From NCBI RefSeq assembly GCF_900187975.1, contig NZ_FZPC01000001.1, forward strand, positions 124,001 through 188,000: a stretch of DNA of 64,000 nucleotides, in the 5' to 3' direction. This document shows, in pieces, positions 43,758 to 52,799 of this stretch (position 1 is the first letter of the stretch; each line of letters opens with the position of its first letter). Made by a program: the position numbers and the translations under genes. The stretch comes from Pseudomonas delhiensis (GTDB lineage: Bacteria > Pseudomonadota > Gammaproteobacteria > Pseudomonadales > Pseudomonadaceae). The notes under the pieces were generated by a model. The model worked only from the letters and a program-made list of their open reading frames with translations. It did no database searches and was not told the DNA's origin.

Positions 43758-44525
43758 TCAAAACTTCCCATGCCGCCCCTCCCCCCGCGCGAAGCGTTGC
43801 GCCCCGGTCTGGGTCTCGCCGCTGAGGATCACCATCAGCCCGCCCTGGAATTCGTTGGCCATGGCCACGTCGAACGACTGGTTCCACTGCGCGTAGACGC
43901 TGCCGCGGTCGGCCAGCATGCAGGCCTGGGGGAAGTCGGCGATCTGCCGGGCCAGGTCCTCGGCGGCGGCGCGGGCCTCGCCCTTGGCCACCACGCGGTT
44001 GGCCAGGCCCATGCCCAGGGCTTCCTGGGCGGCCACCGGGCGGCCGGTGAGGATCAGGTCCAGCGCCCTGCCCTGGCCGACGATGCGCGGCAGGCGCACG
44101 GTGCCGCCGTCGATCAGCGGCACGCCGAAGCGCCGGCAGAACACCCCGCACACCGCGTCCTCGGCCATCACCCGCAGGTCGGCGAGCAGCGCCAGCTCCA
44201 GGCCGCCGGCCACCGCGTAGCCCTCGATGGCGGCGATCAGCGGCTTGCTCAGCTGCATGCGGCTGGGGCCCATGGGGGCGTCGCCTTCGTTTTCCAGGCG
44301 GTTGCGCCTTTCGCTGTCCTGCGCCACCGCGGTGAGGTCCGCGCCGGCGCAGAAGGTGCCGCCGGCGCCGGTGAGCACCGCCACCTTCGCCTGCTCGTCG
44401 GCCTCGAAGGCGCGCAGGGCCTCGGCCAGGGCGTCGGCGGTGGGCCGGTCGACGGCGTTGCGCGCCTCGGGACGATCGATGATCAGGGTGGTTACCGGGC
44501 CGTTGTGCTCGACGATCACGCTCAT
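43758..44525 (-). CDS. Enoyl-CoA hydratase/isomerase family protein (crotonase)
   Basis: A 255-residue crotonase-fold protein. Oxyanion-hole regions are seen as FCAGADL (near residues 62-68) and in EGYAVAGGLELALLADLR; a glutamate expected for hydratase activity is present in the GGLELA helix. The ATG at 44525 gives MSVIVEH; a longer frame to 44579 is unlikely. It neighbours an SDR and a hydrolase in the same order as PA3426-PA3430 from memory, probably a short acyl-CoA pathway. Confidence 0.85.
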   Translation of the reverse strand: MSVIVEHNGPVTTLIIDRPEARNAVDRPTADALAEALRAFEADEQAKVAVLTGAGGTFCAGADLTAVAQDSERRNRLENEGDAPMGPSRMQLSKPLIAAIEGYAVAGGLELALLADLRVMAEDAVCGVFCRRFGVPLIDGGTVRLPRIVGQGRALDLILTGRPVAAQEALGMGLANRVVAKGEARAAAEDLARQIADFPQACMLADRGSVYAQWNQSFDVAMANEFQGGLMVILSGETQTGAQRFARGEGRHGKF

Positions 44526-44640
44526 GCTGGACTCCAGGCTGACGGAAAGGACGAAGGCCGACTTGCGCCGGCCCTCCACCTTACTGCGTCACGGAGCGCG
44601 GAGCAGCACCCTGGCCGTTCCGCCCGTCAGGCTGTCGCGA

Positions 44641-45552
44641 TCAGCCGACGTATTTCTGCAGGTTGGCCATCATCTCGCGCAGGGCCTTGACGTTGTCCGC
44701 CGGGTGCACCGCGTTCTCGAAGCTGCTGATCTGCTGCCAGTGCGCCGCCACGTCCTCGGCATCGAAGCCTTCGCGCGGGTCGAAGCCGAAGCCCAGGCTG
44801 CGCTCCCAGCGCACCTTGCCCATCCAGCCGCCGCCCACCTCGTAGAGGCCGGAGGTGTCCTGGCAGGCCTCGCTGCCCAGGTAGACCACCAGCGGGCTGA
44901 CCAGCTCGGGCTTGAGCTGCTCGAACACCTGCGGCGGGATCAGCCCCTCGGTCATGCGGGTGCCGCCGGTGGGGGCGATGGCGTTGACCAGGATGTTGTT
45001 CTTGCGGCCTTCCAGGGCCAGGGTACGGGTCAGGCCGTAGAGGCCGAGCTTGGCCATGCCGTAGTTGCTCTGCCCGAAGTTGCCGTAGATGCCCGAGGTG
45101 GAGGCGGTGAAGATCACCCGCCCGTAGCCCTGCTCGCGCATCAGCGGCCAGGCGGCGCGGGTGACCTTGTAGGCGCCCTCGACGTGGACCTTGTAGACCA
45201 GGTCCCAGTCGGCGTCCTCCATCTTGTGGAAGGTCTTGTCGCGCAGGATGCCGGCGTTGTTCACCACCACGTCGACGCGGCCGAAGGCTTCCACGGCCTG
45301 GCGCACGATGTTCTCGCCGTCGGTCACCGAGTCGTGGTTGGCGATGGCGGTGCCGCCGGCGGCGCGGATCTCCGCCACCACGCGGTCGGCCGCCGAGGCG
45401 TTGGCGCCCTCGCCGTGGGTGCTGCCGCCCAGGTCGTTCACCACCACCTTGGCGCCATGCCTGGCGAACAGCAGGGCGTGGGCACGGCCGAGGCCGCCGC
45501 CGGCACCGGTGACGATCACGACCTTGTCGTCGAAACGAACGGCATCACTCAT
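44641..45552 (-). CDS. SDR of the MFE-type 3-hydroxyacyl-CoA dehydrogenase group
   Basis: A 303-residue SDR resembling the dehydrogenase part of peroxisomal multifunctional enzyme 2. It has TGAGGGLGRAHALLFA (near residues 15-30), VVNDLGG after strand 2, the NNAG block, and the SNYGMAKLGLYGL active site. The extended C-terminus (WMGKVRWERSLGFGFDP) is typical for this group. It precedes the crotonase gene by 115 bp on the same strand; together they may act on a branched or unusual acyl-CoA. Confidence 0.86.
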   Translation of the reverse strand: MSDAVRFDDKVVIVTGAGGGLGRAHALLFARHGAKVVVNDLGGSTHGEGANASAADRVVAEIRAAGGTAIANHDSVTDGENIVRQAVEAFGRVDVVVNNAGILRDKTFHKMEDADWDLVYKVHVEGAYKVTRAAWPLMREQGYGRVIFTASTSGIYGNFGQSNYGMAKLGLYGLTRTLALEGRKNNILVNAIAPTGGTRMTEGLIPPQVFEQLKPELVSPLVVYLGSEACQDTSGLYEVGGGWMGKVRWERSLGFGFDPREGFDAEDVAAHWQQISSFENAVHPADNVKALREMMANLQKYVG

Positions 45553-45673
45553 GGTTGGAACTCCCTGGCAGGTTGATGGCTACGGAGTGTCAAACAGACG
45601 TTTGACGGTCACAACCAAGACGCCGGGGCTGAATATGCCCCGATAAGGTCCGGGGATGATGCCGGCGGCCCCT

Positions 45674-46570
45674 TCAGGCCGCCGGCTGCACCTGCCCGGC
45701 CAGGCGCGCGCGGAACGCCAGGTAGTGCGCCAGCACCTGCTCCGGCGCCTCGGTCTGCGGGTAGTGGCCGATGCCGTCGAGCATCACCGTGTCCGGCTGC
45801 GGGATCAACTGGCGGTAGCGCTCGACCATGTGCGCGCCGGAGATCGGGTCCAGCGGCCCGTCGATCAGCCGCAGCGGCACGCCGGCGCGCTGCATGGCGC
45901 CGACCCAGCGCTCGCGGTGTTCGCGGCGGTCGAGGATGTAGTGGATCAGCCGGTGCATCACCTTCGGCCCGTCGTTGCAGGCGACCAGGCTCCAGAAGGC
46001 GTCCAGTTCCTCCTCGCTCGGCTGGGTGCGCGGGCCGAACACCTTGGCGAAGTTGGCGGCCAGCTTGCCACGGTCGAAGAAGCGCCCGAAGAAGCCGCCC
46101 AGGGGGCTGAGCAGCAGCTTCTGCGAGAGCACCGGGCGGTGCGTCTCGGGGAACAGCCCGCCATTGAGGAACACCAGCGAGGCCAGCTGGATGCGCCCTT
46201 CGAGGTGCCGCGCCAGCAGTTCCTGGCCGACGCTGTTGCCGTAGTCGTGGACCAGCAGGTGCACAGGCTCGCGCACCGCCAGATGCTCCAGCAACGCCTG
46301 CTGCAGGTCAGCCTGCTCGTGGATGCGGTAGGCGTGGCCGCGCGGCTTGGCCGAGTCGCCGAAGCCGAGCATGTCGCAGGCGATCACCCGGTAGCGCCCG
46401 GCCAGCGGCTGCCACAGCTTGTTCCAGTCCCAGGAGGCGCTGGGGAAGCCGTGGATCAGCAGCAGCGGCTCGCCGGCGCCGGCCTCCCAGTAACGGATGG
46501 CGTGGCCGTGGAAGTCGAAGCTGCGCCCCTGCGCGCGCCAGTCGCGCAGGGGGATGGCGATGCCGGCCAT
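45674..46570 (-). CDS. Alpha/beta hydrolase (haloalkane dehalogenase/epoxide hydrolase-like)
   Basis: A 298-residue alpha/beta hydrolase. The oxyanion motif is HGFPSASWDWNK, the nucleophile elbow is VHDYGNSVG (an aspartate, as in dehalogenases and epoxide hydrolases), and the final histidine is in DGIGHYPQTEAPE. Its ATG overlaps the TGA of the class II aldolase gene (ATGA at 46567-46572 region, start 46570). Physiological substrate is not known. Confidence 0.85.
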   Translation of the reverse strand: MAGIAIPLRDWRAQGRSFDFHGHAIRYWEAGAGEPLLLIHGFPSASWDWNKLWQPLAGRYRVIACDMLGFGDSAKPRGHAYRIHEQADLQQALLEHLAVREPVHLLVHDYGNSVGQELLARHLEGRIQLASLVFLNGGLFPETHRPVLSQKLLLSPLGGFFGRFFDRGKLAANFAKVFGPRTQPSEEELDAFWSLVACNDGPKVMHRLIHYILDRREHRERWVGAMQRAGVPLRLIDGPLDPISGAHMVERYRQLIPQPDTVMLDGIGHYPQTEAPEQVLAHYLAFRARLAGQVQPAA

Positions 46571-47346
46571 CAGTCGCGGTAGCCGGGGTTCTGCAGGTCG
46601 AGCTTGCGCAGCAGCGCCGGCCAGGCCAACTGCCCGCCCATGCCCTGGGAGGTCTTCATCACCCCGGCGAGCATCGCCCGGGCGCCGTCGAGGATCTGCT
46701 GCGGGATGTGGATCAGCTCGCCGCCGCCGCTCTGCGCCATGATCTGCGCCTCGCAGGCGCGCTGCAGGGTGAACATGCCGAGGAAGGCGTCGGCGACGGT
46801 GCCGAAGGCGGTCAGCAGGCCGTGGTTGGGCAGGATCATGAAGTTCCTGTCGCCCAGGTCGGCCTGCAGGCGAGCCTTCTCGTCGTGGTTCAGGGCCACG
46901 CCCTCGTAGCCGTGGTAGGCCAGGCTGGAGAGCACGAACAGCGATTGCTGCGACAGCGGCAGCAGGCCGTTCTTCTGCGCCGACACGGCGATGCCGGCGG
47001 GGGTGTGGATGTGCAGCACGCAACCGACGTCGTGGCGCACCTCGTGGACCGCGCTGTGGATGGTGTAGCCGGCGGGGTTGATGTCGTAGGGGCTGTCCAT
47101 CAGCTTCCTGCCGGCCAGGTCCACCTTCACCAGGCTGGAGGCGGTGATCTCGTGGAACATCATGCCGTAGGGGTTGATGAGGAAGTCCTCGGTGCCCGGG
47201 ACCTTGGCCGAGATGTGGGTGAAGATCAGGTCGTCCCAGCCGTGCAGGGCGATCAGCCGGTAGCAGGCGGCGAGGTCGACGCGGGTCTGCCATTCGGCCT
47301 CGGAGACCTGGTCTTTCACGGAGGGTGCGGGAGCGGCGGCGTTCAT
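46570..47346 (-). CDS. Class II aldolase/adducin-family protein
   Basis: A 258-residue class II aldolase-like protein with the zinc histidines in HIHTPAG (near residues 115-121) and NHGLLTAFG (near residues 176-184). Such proteins cleave sugar phosphates or act on small hydroxy acids; this one lacks an identifiable substrate context. It is first of the minus-strand unit and is coupled to the hydrolase by overlapping codons. Confidence 0.85.
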   Translation of the reverse strand: MNAAAPAPSVKDQVSEAEWQTRVDLAACYRLIALHGWDDLIFTHISAKVPGTEDFLINPYGMMFHEITASSLVKVDLAGRKLMDSPYDINPAGYTIHSAVHEVRHDVGCVLHIHTPAGIAVSAQKNGLLPLSQQSLFVLSSLAYHGYEGVALNHDEKARLQADLGDRNFMILPNHGLLTAFGTVADAFLGMFTLQRACEAQIMAQSGGGELIHIPQQILDGARAMLAGVMKTSQGMGGQLAWPALLRKLDLQNPGYRD

Positions 47347-47435
47347 GGGGCGGTCCTCATCGGTTGTTGTTGTTCGATGGGGCCAGTCTAGTCAGCCGGG
47401 GGCGGCGCGACTGTCGGAGGTCTGACAGTCGCATC

Positions 47436-48134
47436 TTAGGAGTTGAATTGTAGGACCAGTGCAACGGCGGGCGCCAGCAACAGGTTGAACAGCCCGGTGA
47501 GGACCATCAGCAGCCCGGCGGTGGAACCCTCCTCGCCGCCGAACTCGTAGGCCCGGCTGGTGCCCGCGCCGTGGGCGCCGACGCCCAGCAGGGCGCCGCG
47601 GGCGAGGGTCGAGCGCAGCGGCAGCAGCTTCATCAGCAGGCCGCCGGCCAGGGCGCCGAACACCCCGGTGATCATCACGAAGGCCGCAGTCAGCTCCGGC
47701 ACCCCGCCCAGGTCGTGAGACATTTCCATGGCCAGCGGCGTGGTAATCGAACGCGGCACCAGCGACAGCGCCACCTGGCCGTCCAGGGCCAGGGCATTGG
47801 CCAGCGCCCAGGAGCTGCCGATGGCCACCGCGGAGCCGGCGCACATGCCCACCAGCAGCGCCGGCCAGTGCCGGGCGAGCAGCGCCCGCTGCTGCCAGAT
47901 GGGCACGGCGAAGGCCACGGTGGCCGGGCCCAGCAGCGCCACCAGCCAGTTGGTGTCGCGGGCGTAGTCGGCGTAGCGGGCGTGCAGCGGGATGGCCACG
48001 GCGAACAGCAGCACCGGGACGAACACGATGGGCGCGAAGCCGTACCAGCGCACGCGCTTGTACAACTGGCGGCTGAACAGGTAGCCGCCGAGGGTCAGGG
48101 CCAACCAGAACAGGGCTTGCTTATCGAGACTCAT
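47436..48134 (-). CDS. lrgB: LrgB/CidB-family membrane protein
   Basis: A 232-residue polytopic membrane protein with the LrgB signature blocks (LVPRSITTPLAMEMS and GAHGAGTSRAYEFGGEEG). The family works with holin-like LrgA/CidA proteins in control of murein hydrolase activity, lysis or metabolite transport. It overlaps the lrgA-like gene by 14 bp. Which of the Lrg or Cid roles applies cannot be told from sequence. Confidence 0.88.
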   Translation of the reverse strand: MSLDKQALFWLALTLGGYLFSRQLYKRVRWYGFAPIVFVPVLLFAVAIPLHARYADYARDTNWLVALLGPATVAFAVPIWQQRALLARHWPALLVGMCAGSAVAIGSSWALANALALDGQVALSLVPRSITTPLAMEMSHDLGGVPELTAAFVMITGVFGALAGGLLMKLLPLRSTLARGALLGVGAHGAGTSRAYEFGGEEGSTAGLLMVLTGLFNLLLAPAVALVLQFNS

Positions 48135-48498
48135 GGCGCGACCTCCAGCGGTACATGCCTTCCACCGACAGCGCGGTGACCAGCATCACCAGCAGGGTGC
48201 TGCACATGATCACCAGCAATATCTTCCAGCCCTCGCTGCGCAGCAGCGGGCCGTAGTCCAGCAGGCTCATCAGCGCGGGGATGAAGAACAGCAGCATCTC
48301 CGCCAGCAGCAGCCCGGCGCCGCCCTGCAGCAGGGCCGGGCGCACCGCCCCGCTGGCGAACAGCGCCAGCAGCAGGCCGAGCCCCACCACCCCGCCGGGC
48401 AGCGGCAGGCCGGTGGCCCTGGCCAGCCAGCCGCCGAACCACCAGAAGGCGATGAGGACGGCGAGTTCGAAGCCCAGTCGGAGGATGCGGCGAGTCAT
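48121..48498 (-). CDS. lrgA: LrgA/CidA-family holin-like protein
   Basis: A 125-residue membrane protein with four hydrophobic helices and family blocks (LPLPGGVVGLGLLLALF, LLFFIPALMSLLDYG). It is the first gene of the pair. The 98-bp gap to the divergent LysR gene should hold both promoters. Confidence 0.87.
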   Translation of the reverse strand: MTRRILRLGFELAVLIAFWWFGGWLARATGLPLPGGVVGLGLLLALFASGAVRPALLQGGAGLLLAEMLLFFIPALMSLLDYGPLLRSEGWKILLVIMCSTLLVMLVTALSVEGMYRWRSRHESR

Positions 48499-48596
48499 TT
48501 CGGGTGCCTGCGTGGCGCTGCGGAGTGGATGGCGCTCAGGTTAAGCCCGGGGGTACTATCCCCAAAGCGAATTGTTCGAATCGGAGCCATTCCAGA

Positions 48597-49481
48597 ATGG
48601 AATTCAAGCAGCTACGCAGCTTCGTCGAGGTGGTGCGCCAGGGCAGCTTCACCCAGGCCGCGGTACGCCTGCATGCCAGCCAGTCGGCCGTGAGCAAGCA
48701 GGTGGCCCAGCTGGAGCAGAGCCTGCAGGTGCAGTTGCTGGAGCGCAGCGGCCCGCACGTGCGCCTGACCGCCGCCGGCGAAGTGGTGCTGCGCCGTGCC
48801 GAGGACATGCTGCGCCTGCGCCGCGAACTGCTGACCGAACTGGACGACCTCAGCCAGATGAAGCGCGGCGAGCTGCGCCTGGGCCTGCCGCTGCTGGGCG
48901 CCGACGCCCTGTTCGCCTGGCGCTTCGCCGAGTACCGCAAGCGCTACCCGCACATCCAGGTGCACCTGGTGGAAGGCGGCAGCAAGAGCCTGGAGCAGGC
49001 GGTGCACGCCGGCGAACTGGAACTGGCCGGCGCCCTCACCCCCAGCGACCCCGGCTTCGACTGGCAGCGGTTCTGCAACGAACCGCTGGACGCCCTGCTG
49101 CCGGCCGAGCACCCGCTGGCCGGGCGCGAAAGCATCGCCCTGGCCGAGCTGGCCGACACCCCCTTCCTGCTCTACCAGCAGAGCTTCACCCTCAACGACC
49201 GCCTGCTGCGCGCCTGCCACGAGGCCGGCTTCGAACCCCGCGAGGGCGGCCGCAGCGGCCAGGCCGACTTCCTCGGCGCGCTGGTCGCCGCCGGCCAGGG
49301 CGTGGTGCTGTTGCCGCGCGCGGTGGCCGAGGAAGTGGTACGGCCAGGGGTGGCACGGGTGCTGCTGAGCGAACCGGACCTGCGCTGGGACATCTGCTTC
49401 ATCTGGCGCCGCGACGCCTACCTGTCCCACGCGGCCAAGGCCTGGCTGGCGCTGCTGGAGGAGTTTCCGCTGCATCCGTAG
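48597..49481 (+). CDS. LysR-family regulator divergent from lrgAB
   Basis: A 294-residue LysR regulator with an N-terminal winged HTH (SFTQAAVRLHASQSAVSKQVAQLE, seen as SFTQAAVRLHAS then QSAVSKQVAQLE, near residues 18-41) and a periplasmic-binding-like effector domain. Its divergent placement suggests that it controls lrgAB, as CidR-type LysR proteins do. The ATG at 48597 gives MEFKQLRSF. The TAG stop (49479-49481) is formed by a GTAGGGCG repeat unit. Confidence 0.9.
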   Translation: MEFKQLRSFVEVVRQGSFTQAAVRLHASQSAVSKQVAQLEQSLQVQLLERSGPHVRLTAAGEVVLRRAEDMLRLRRELLTELDDLSQMKRGELRLGLPLLGADALFAWRFAEYRKRYPHIQVHLVEGGSKSLEQAVHAGELELAGALTPSDPGFDWQRFCNEPLDALLPAEHPLAGRESIALAELADTPFLLYQQSFTLNDRLLRACHEAGFEPREGGRSGQADFLGALVAAGQGVVLLPRAVAEEVVRPGVARVLLSEPDLRWDICFIWRRDAYLSHAAKAWLALLEEFPLHP

Positions 49482-49680
49482 GGCGAATAACCGTTCGCGG
49501 TTATCCGCCGATACACCGGGGCCACAGCCAATGCCCAGGTCAACCCCGGAGCCGCCGAGGATCACGGCCAAACGGCGGATAACGCCGTAGGCGTTATTCG
49601 CCCTACACCGAACCCAGCGGCGTAGGGCGAATAACCGTTCGCGGTTATCCGCCGATACGCCGGGGCCACAGCCAACGCCG
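49478..49680. repeat. Three GTAGGGCG units, two in direct and one in inverse order
   Basis: Positions 49478-49536 and 49622-49680 are near-identical direct copies of about 59 bp. They share GTAGGGCGAATAACCGTTCG and a tail CCGGGGCCACAGCCAA. Between them, 49570-49606 is an inverted unit (AAACGGCGGATAACGCC ... CGCCCTAC). The gene-free interval between LysR and the flavodoxin is almost wholly repeat. Confidence 0.9.
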
Positions 49681-49689
49681 GGGGATGGA

Positions 49690-50142
49690 TCAGCCTTTCA
49701 ATGCAGCGATGAAATCGGCGATCCAGGGCTCGGCGTCGGTCTCCGGGGTGACCGTCTCGCTGGCGTCCAGGCGCAGCATCGGCAGCACCTCGCGCAGGCC
49801 CAGCTCGGCGTACAGCTCGCGCACCTGCTCGCCGCCGCCGCAGTAGGTGTCGCCATAGCTGGAGTCGCCCAGGCCGATCACCGCGCCGGGCAGGCCGCGC
49901 CAGTTCGGCAGGCGGTCGCGCAGGGCGTAGTACAGCGGCTGGATGTTGTCCGGCAGCTCGCCCAGGCCGGTGGTCGAGGTGACCGTCAGGAAGGCGTCGG
50001 GCGCGGCCTCGACCAGCGCGTCCAGGCCGGCGCGCGGCTCGAACCAGGTCTCTAGGCCCGCGGCCTCCAGCAGGCGCTTGGCATGGCGCGCGACCTCCTC
50101 GGCGGTGCCGTAGACCGACCCGGACAGAATGGCGACTTTCAT
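49690..50142 (-). CDS. Flavodoxin (MioC-like)
   Basis: A 150-residue flavodoxin with an FMN phosphate loop [12 protein letters not shown] (near residues 7-18) and the later FMN blocks [12 protein letters not shown] and GLGDSSYGD. It transfers electrons in the cytoplasm; partner unknown. It lies divergent from folM; similar order (PA3435 and following) is known from P. aeruginosa, from memory. Confidence 0.88.
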   Translation of the reverse strand: MKVAILSGSVYGTAEEVARHAKRLLEAAGLETWFEPRAGLDALVEAAPDAFLTVTSTTGLGELPDNIQPLYYALRDRLPNWRGLPGAVIGLGDSSYGDTYCGGGEQVRELYAELGLREVLPMLRLDASETVTPETDAEPWIADFIAALKG

Positions 50143-50290
50143 GGAAACTCCCGGTTCATGCGACAAACGCCCATTATGCCGCAAGCCGGCCACGGGTGTT
50201 CGCCGGCGCCGCCGGGCTGGTATAGTTTTTTCCCACCGCGCCGCTCGGATATGCCTCCGCCGGCCGTTTTCCACCAGCCACGAGGCTCGC

Positions 50291-51001
50291 ATGAGCGCAT
50301 CCCCGGCCCCCATCCTGATCACCGGCGCCAGCCAGCGCGTCGGCCTGCACTGCGCCCTGCGCCTGCTCGACGCGGGCCAGCCGGTGATCGTCAGCTACCG
50401 CAGCGAGAAGCCCGGGCTGCAGCAACTGCGCGAGCGCGGCGCGACCTGCCTGCACGGCGACTTCGCCGACGAGGCCGGCATCCTCGCCTTCATCGACGTG
50501 CTCAAGGCCCACACCGACAGCCTGCGCGCCATCGTCCACAACGCCTCCACCTGGCTCGCCGAGACGCCCGGCCACGAGGCCGAGGCCTTCCGCGCGCTGT
50601 TCAGCGTGCACATGCTCGCCCCCTACCTGATCAACCTGCACTGCGCGCCGCTGCTGGAGCGCTCGCAGCCGGCCGACATCATCCACGTCAGCGACGACGT
50701 GGTGCGCAGGGGCAGCGCCAAGCACGTCGCCTACTGCGCCAGCAAGGCCGGGCTGGACAGCCTGACGCTGTCCTTCGCCGCGCGCTTCGCGCCGAAGATC
50801 AAGGTCAACACCATCGCCCCGGCGCTGGTCATGTTCAACACCGGGGACGACGCCGACTACCGCGCGCGCACCCTGGCGAAATCCGCCCTGGGCATCGAGC
50901 CCGGGCCGGACGTCGTCTACCAGGCCATCCGCTACCTGCTGGACACCCCCTACGTCACCGGCACCACCTTGACCGTCAACGGCGGCCGGCACCTCAAATG
51001 A
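50291..51001 (+). CDS. folM: Dihydromonapterin/dihydrofolate reductase FolM
   Basis: A 236-residue SDR with TGASQRVG at the cofactor site, the HNAS variant of the NNAG motif, and the YCASKAGLD active site. FolM reduces dihydromonapterin to tetrahydromonapterin, a cofactor for phenylalanine hydroxylase in Pseudomonas. It lies ahead of folE and folX, which make its substrate, so the three form one pathway. Confidence 0.9.
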   Translation: MSASPAPILITGASQRVGLHCALRLLDAGQPVIVSYRSEKPGLQQLRERGATCLHGDFADEAGILAFIDVLKAHTDSLRAIVHNASTWLAETPGHEAEAFRALFSVHMLAPYLINLHCAPLLERSQPADIIHVSDDVVRRGSAKHVAYCASKAGLDSLTLSFAARFAPKIKVNTIAPALVMFNTGDDADYRARTLAKSALGIEPGPDVVYQAIRYLLDTPYVTGTTLTVNGGRHLK

Positions 51002-51030
51002 CCGCCCGCCGTGGCGCGAGGAACCCTGCA

Positions 51031-51591
51031 ATGACCGATTCCCTGTCCGCGAACTACCGCGAGATACTCCTGGGCCTGGGCGAGAACCCCGACCGCGAAG
51101 GCCTGCTCGACACCCCCAAGCGCGCCGCCAAGGCCATGCGCTACCTGTGCCACGGCTACGAGCTGAGCCTGGAGGAGATCGTCAACGGCGCGCTGTTCGC
51201 CTCGGACAACGACGAAATGGTGATCGTCCGCGACATCGAGCTGTATTCGCTGTGCGAACACCACCTGCTGCCCTTCATCGGCAAGGCCCATGTGGCGTAC
51301 ATTCCCACCGGGCGGGTGCTGGGGCTGTCGAAGGTGGCGCGCATCGTCGACATGTTCGCGCGGCGCCTGCAGATCCAGGAGAACCTGACGCGGCAGATCG
51401 CCGAGGCCATCGAGCGCATCACCGGCGCCGCCGGCGTGGCGGTAGTGATCGAGGCCCAGCACATGTGCATGATGATGCGCGGGGTGGAGAAGCAGAACTC
51501 GCAGATGTTCACCTCGGTGATGCTCGGCGCCTTCCGCGACTCCAGCAACACCCGCCAGGAGTTCCTGCAACTGATCGGACGGAGCAAGTGA
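51031..51591 (+). CDS. folE: GTP cyclohydrolase I FolE
   Basis: A 186-residue enzyme converting GTP to 7,8-dihydroneopterin triphosphate. The zinc and active-site blocks are LCEHHLLPF and, further on, [11 protein letters not shown]; also [18 protein letters not shown]. It starts 29 bp after folM and is followed by folX after 2 bp. Together they supply the monapterin branch. P. aeruginosa has a second folE elsewhere, as I recall. Confidence 0.95.
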   Translation: MTDSLSANYREILLGLGENPDREGLLDTPKRAAKAMRYLCHGYELSLEEIVNGALFASDNDEMVIVRDIELYSLCEHHLLPFIGKAHVAYIPTGRVLGLSKVARIVDMFARRLQIQENLTRQIAEAIERITGAAGVAVVIEAQHMCMMMRGVEKQNSQMFTSVMLGAFRDSSNTRQEFLQLIGRSK

Positions 51592-51593
51592 CA

Positions 51594-51965
51594 ATGACGC
51601 AATTGCAGCCGGGCATGGCGCGGATCCGCGTGAAGGATCTGCGCGTGCGCACCTACATCGGCATCAAGGAAGAGGAAATCCTCAACAAGCAGGACGTGCT
51701 GATCAACCTGACCATCCTCTACCCCTCGCAGGAGGCGGTGCAGGTCAACGACATCGAGCACGCGCTGAACTACCGCACCATCACCAAGGCGATCATCGCC
51801 CACGTCGAGGAGAACCGCTTCGCCCTGCTGGAGCGCCTGACCCAGGAAATCCTCGACCTGGTCATGGCCCACCCGGCGGTGCGCTACGCCGAGGTGGAGG
51901 TGGACAAGCCCCACGCCCTGCGCTTCGCCGAGTCGGTGTCGATCGCCCTCGCCGCGCAGCGCTGA
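51594..51965 (+). CDS. folX: Dihydroneopterin triphosphate 2'-epimerase FolX
   Basis: A 123-residue protein of the FolB/FolX fold with the start [19 protein letters not shown] and the [13 protein letters not shown] helix. It epimerises dihydroneopterin triphosphate to dihydromonapterin triphosphate. FolX rather than FolB is favoured by the context between folE and folM and by the IGIKEEE block. The ATG at 51594 follows GGAGCAAGTGACA. Confidence 0.92.
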   Translation: MTQLQPGMARIRVKDLRVRTYIGIKEEEILNKQDVLINLTILYPSQEAVQVNDIEHALNYRTITKAIIAHVEENRFALLERLTQEILDLVMAHPAVRYAEVEVDKPHALRFAESVSIALAAQR

Positions 51966-52083
51966 GCCACGCGGCGCCGCCTGGCCAACGGCCATTGCTG
52001 GCGCCCGCCCCCGCTCTTATCATCTGCGCAGCCCCGAAGAGCCCCGACGTCCCACGACGACGCGCCACGCGAGAGCCCGACCT

Positions 52084-52407
52084 ATGAGCAAGCCCGAACA
52101 CAGCATCCTCGACCTCAGCCAGGAACAACGCACGGAACTGGAAGCCGCGGCGTTCCGCACCCTGGTGCAGCACCTGCGCAACCGCAAGGACGTGCAGAAC
52201 ATCGACCTGATGAACCTCGCCGGCTTCTGCCGCAACTGCCTGTCCAAGTGGTACAAGGCCGCGGCCGACGACATGGGCCTGGAGCTGAGCCCGGAACAGG
52301 CCCGCGAGGAGATCTACGGCATGCCTTACGCCGAATGGAAGGCGAAATACCAGAAGGAAGCCTCGCCCGAGCAGCAGGCCGCCTTCGACACCGCCAAGAA
52401 ACACTGA
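52084..52407 (+). CDS. DUF1244 protein
   Basis: A 107-residue helical protein of the DUF1244 family with the conserved block NIDLMNLAGFCRNCLSKWY (near residues 39-57) containing two cysteines, and IYGMPYAEWKAKYQ. Its function is unknown. It follows folX by 118 bp and precedes a HopJ-like gene by 13 bp. Confidence 0.88.
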   Translation: MSKPEHSILDLSQEQRTELEAAAFRTLVQHLRNRKDVQNIDLMNLAGFCRNCLSKWYKAAADDMGLELSPEQAREEIYGMPYAEWKAKYQKEASPEQQAAFDTAKKH

Positions 52408-52420
52408 CGAGCCCGCCTTG

Positions 52421-52759
52421 ATGACCCTCACCGATTTCCGCGCGCGCCTGCGCAGCGAGCAGCACCTGTTCACCGATACCCTGGCGTTCATCGCCGAGCA
52501 CTACAGCTACAGCCCCAGCGCCTTCAGCAACGGCCCGGTGGAAAACCCGGCCGGGCAGAACGAGGGCTCCTGCAAGACCCTCGGCTTCGCCATCCTCGAG
52601 GGCCTGAGCCTGGAGGAAACCCTGCTGGCCTTCGGTGAGCACTACCGCGCGGTGCGTGATACGCCCGAGGGCACCGACCACGCCAACATCCGCGCCCTGC
52701 AGAACACCGGCCTGGCTGGCGTGCGCTTCGAGCGCCAGCCGTTGTCGCGGCGCGGTTGA
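52421..52759 (+). CDS. HopJ type III effector family protein
   Basis: A 112-residue protein of the HopJ family, with FIAEHYSYSPSAFSNG and NEGSCKTLGFAILEG blocks and the C-terminal NIRALQNTGLAGVRF. The family name comes from a Pseudomonas syringae locus, but homologues occur widely in bacteria without type III secretion, so a secretion role should not be assumed. The ATG at 52421 is used; TTG at 52418 is adjacent. Confidence 0.88.
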   Translation: MTLTDFRARLRSEQHLFTDTLAFIAEHYSYSPSAFSNGPVENPAGQNEGSCKTLGFAILEGLSLEETLLAFGEHYRAVRDTPEGTDHANIRALQNTGLAGVRFERQPLSRRG

Positions 52760-52773
52760 GGCCTCGGATGTAG

Positions 52774-52799
52774 AAAAGCCCCGCGATGCGGGGCTTTTT
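52774..52799 (+). terminator. Rho-independent terminator after the HopJ-like gene
   Basis: AAAAGCCCCGC and GCGGGGCTTTT form a perfect 11-bp stem with loop GAT, followed by TTC. It lies 14 bp after the stop and should end the DUF1244-HopJ transcript. Confidence 0.92.

Noticed and set aside
52421-52759. Type III secretion effector
   Set aside because: The HopJ family is widespread in non-secreting bacteria; no type III genes, hrp box or chaperone are present.
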